Source: Micromonospora chalcea
GTDB lineage: Bacteria; Actinomycetota; Actinomycetes; Mycobacteriales; Micromonosporaceae
Direction of reading: 5' to 3'
Length of the DNA stretch: 48,254 bases
Assembly (NCBI RefSeq): GCF_002926165.1
Contig: NZ_MAGP01000130.1
Coordinates: forward strand, 1-48,254
Of this stretch, positions 46,420 to 48,254 are shown one piece after another. Under the pieces are notes generated by a model. The model did no database searches and had not been told where the DNA came from. It saw only the letters and a list, made by a program, of their open reading frames with translations. Both the position numbers and the translations under genes were made by a program. Numbering within the stretch: position 1 is the first letter of the stretch; each line of letters begins with the position of its first letter.

Positions 46420-48254
46420 TCAGTTCGGCGTCGCGCCGCCCTCCCGGTCCGTGCAGACCTGACCCGAGGTCGAGTACGAATCGGTCGCGTAGACAGCCAG
46501 CACGGTGAAGCAGTAGTCCAGCTTCGCGCTCAGCCCGTTCACCGTGTAGCGGGTCTGCCCCGCGTCCACAGTGGCCATCACGCCGAGCTTCTGCCCGGCC
46601 CGGCCACCCGCCACCACGAACGGCACCCCGCCGTTCGTCGGGTCGGTCCAGGTCACCGTGACAGTGGTGGTGTCGTCCCGTAGCTGCAAGTCGCCCGGCG
46701 GCGGACCGGCCACCTTCGGCGACGCGGCGCCGGACGCGGGCACCGGGGCAGGCGGAGGCGCCGCCTCCCGGTTCAGCAACACCACGCCGACACCGACCGC
46801 CGCCACCACCGCGAGCACCGCGCCCCCGGCCACCAGGGCCAGCACCGTGCGGTTGCGGCCCGGCCGCTCCGGCTCCATCGGGTACGCGCCCGACGGCTGG
46901 ACCGGCGCCGGCTGGTGGAACACCGGCGGGTTCACCGGCCAGGCACCCGGCTCCGGCTGCGCCGGCGGCTCGGGTCGCGTGGACTCGGGAAAGTCCAGCA
47001 GATCCTCGTAGATCGGCATCGGCCGGTTCCGTTCCGGCGCGTCCCCTTCCGCCTGTCCGGCCGCGTCGCCGGCCGTCGGCTCGTCCGGGTCAGGCTCGTC
47101 CGTGTTCTGCTCGGGGTCGGCGGGCCGGTCGACCGGCTGGGACGGGGCGACACTGCTCCACGGCGGCGCGACCATGCCCCACGGCGGCACGGAGCCGCCG
47201 CTGACCGGCGCGGCGCTGACGGGCGCCGCATGTGGCTGGCCGGCCAGTGACGGGTAGTCGCCGTGACCGGCTGGTCCGCTGACCGGTGGTGGGTAGCCGC
47301 TGACCGGAATTCCGCTGATCGGGTACGCGGCCGCTCCGCTCACCGGTTGCCCCGGTGGGCCGCTGACCGGGTGCGTGGGCGGTGCGCTGACGGGATGCGG
47401 CGTGGGCGTGCCGATGGACGGTGCGCTCGCCGGCGGCGTGGGCGTGGACGGTGAGCTGGTGGGTGGTGCGCTGGCCGGGGGCCCGCTCATCACGGGTGCG
47501 TCGGCTGGAGGTCCGCTGCTCTGAGGGCCGTCCACCGGCGGCGCACCGACCGGGGGTCCGCTGACGGACTCGGATGCCGCAGGATTGGCCGTGGTGCCGG
47601 TGGTCGCTGTCGCGGCCTGGCGCTCCGACTCCTCCTCCAGCAGCGGGCCGATCTGCTGTACCTGGATCGTCGGCTTGTCCCAGCCCGGTCCACCCGGGAC
47701 GGTCGGTGGCGTACCCGCGCCGGGGCCGCTCGCGCTCGCCTCGATCGCTGCGGGGTGGACTTCCGAGGCTGCTGCCGTTCCGGTCCCGGCCGTACGGTCC
47801 GTGGCGGCGTACGGGGGAGCGGCTGCGGCCTCGGCCACCGGTTGGACGGCTGCCGGCCGTGGCGGCACGGGGGTCGGCGGAGCGACAGTGACTGCCGGCG
47901 GTGGTGGCAGGACAACGTTCGCCGGTGCGGGGATGCTCGGTGCCGGCGGCAGGACGGTCGGCGGCGGTGGCGGTGGCACGACTCCCGCCGACGGCATCCG
48001 CGACGGCGGCGGGGTGACGGACGCTGGAGGCGCCTCGGCGCTCGGCCTCGTGGATGGCGGCGGGATGACCGGCGGGGGCGGTAGCGGGGACGCCGGGCCG
48101 GGTACGGGCGGCGCCACCGGCCGCCCGTGCACCGGCGTCCCCGCCGCGGACGCTGTCGTCGGCGTTCCAGGTGTTGCCACCGGTGTTCCGGGTGCCGCTG
48201 GGGGCACCACGGCACCGGGGATCGACGGCGGCGGTGGTGGGGCGACCGGAGGAC
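46420..48254 (-). CDS. Proline-rich membrane protein with C-terminal FnIII domain, 5' end cut by window edge
   Basis: The frame is open from the right edge to a stop at 46420 (about 611 codons); the codons beyond the GTG at 48210 remain Pro-rich, so the true start lies outside. Visible parts: a very long Pro/Ala/Ser/Thr low-complexity region (47000-48254) with recurring P-V-S-G-P units, an acidic stretch (QNTDEPDPDEPTAGDAA), a conserved-looking PIYEDLLDFPES, a membrane helix (TVLALVAGGAVLAVVAAVGVGVVLL) and a C-terminal extracellular FnIII domain (TTTVTVTWTDPTNGGVPFVV to YCFTVLAVYATDSYSTSGQVC). A kinase or other cytoplasmic domain may precede it. It lies upstream of the FnIII-MoxR operon on the same strand, 147 bp away, and probably belongs to the same cell-surface system. 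Confidence 0.75.
   Translation of the reverse strand, partial: PPVAPPPPPSIPGAVVPPAAPGTPVATPGTPTTASAAGTPVHGRPVAPPVPGPASPLPPPPVIPPPSTRPSAEAPPASVTPPPSRMPSAGVVPPPPPPTVLPPAPSIPAPANVVLPPPPAVTVAPPTPVPPRPAAVQPVAEAAAAPPYAATDRTAGTGTAAASEVHPAAIEASASGPGAGTPPTVPGGPGWDKPTIQVQQIGPLLEEESERQAATATTGTTANPAASESVSGPPVGAPPVDGPQSSGPPADAPVMSGPPASAPPTSSPSTPTPPASAPSIGTPTPHPVSAPPTHPVSGPPGQPVSGAAAYPISGIPVSGYPPPVSGPAGHGDYPSLAGQPHAAPVSAAPVSGGSVPPWGMVAPPWSSVAPSQPVDRPADPEQNTDEPDPDEPTAGDAAGQAEGDAPERNRPMPIYEDLLDFPESTRPEPPAQPEPGAWPVNPPVFHQPAPVQPSGAYPMEPERPGRNRTVLALVAGGAVLAVVAAVGVGVVLLNREAAPPPAPVPASGAASPKVAGPPPGDLQLRDDTTTVTVTWTDPTNGGVPFVVAGGRAGQKLGVMATVDAGQTRYTVNGLSAKLDYCFTVLAVYATDSYSTSGQVCTDREGGATPN

Noticed and set aside
1..48254. 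Mobile elements, phage remnants, CRISPR arrays, tRNA or rRNA genes
   Set aside because: No transposase, integrase or repeat-spacer pattern, no tRNA T-loop sequence in a cloverleaf context and no rRNA motif was found on either strand by eye.

Overview
The window is GC-rich actinobacterial chromosome, most likely from Micromonosporaceae (Micromonospora/Salinispora type). Evidence: strong G/C bias at third codon positions, many GTG starts, putative leaderless genes, a mycothiol-dependent isomerase-type protein, a conservon-type kinase/Roadblock pair and a trehalose importer of the mycobacterial LpqY-SugABC type. I saw no rRNA, tRNA, CRISPR array, insertion sequence or phage gene. Both edges cut a gene: a Ser/Thr kinase on the left and a proline-rich FnIII protein on the right.

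Layout. 1-9.2 kb: Ser/Thr kinase, then alpha-glucan genes (GT4 glycosyltransferase, debranching-type glucosidase, divergent MGH1/GH63-like glycosidase) and a secreted beta-propeller protein. 9.3-13 kb: HAD phosphatase, DUF4184 membrane protein and four small poorly known genes, one with weak RusA-like features. 13.4-17.8 kb: lpqY-sugA-sugB-sugC, closed by a strong terminator. 18-20.5 kb: AlkZ-like DNA glycosylase, GNAT acetyltransferase, WrbA. 20.5-22.7 kb: fused anthranilate synthase preceded by a Trp-codon leader peptide and attenuator. 22.7-27.2 kb: FGGY sugar kinase and a stand-alone cvnA-cvnB pair. 27.2-32.5 kb: divergent cellulose pair, a GH1 beta-glucosidase with a lipoprotein signal and a modular GH48 cellulase, with CebR-type operators between them. 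32.5-39.2 kb: a cluster of stem-loops, DUF3159, PAP2, DinB-fold isomerase-like protein, DUF1028, LtrA, LLM oxidoreductase and SDR. 39.2-48.3 kb: an operon-like run FnIII/propeller protein - MoxR - DUF58 - TgpA-like protein, preceded by another FnIII protein.

How the genes fit together. Sugar metabolism dominates: glycogen/trehalose turnover (GT4, debranching enzyme, MGH1, LpqY-SugABC), cellulose use (GH48 outside the cell, GH1 probably tethered outside the membrane, operators predicted to respond to cello-oligosaccharides) and a sugar kinase. The best regulatory finds are the trp attenuator (19-residue leader with tandem Trp codons and mutually exclusive hairpins, 22536-22638) and three CebR-like operators at 28781-29376. 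The most unusual protein is the TgpA-like one, whose transglutaminase core appears to have lost its catalytic Cys and His.

Limits: families were assigned by reading motifs, without any database search; start codons come from ribosome-binding sites, overlaps and promoter positions; regulatory sites are pattern matches.
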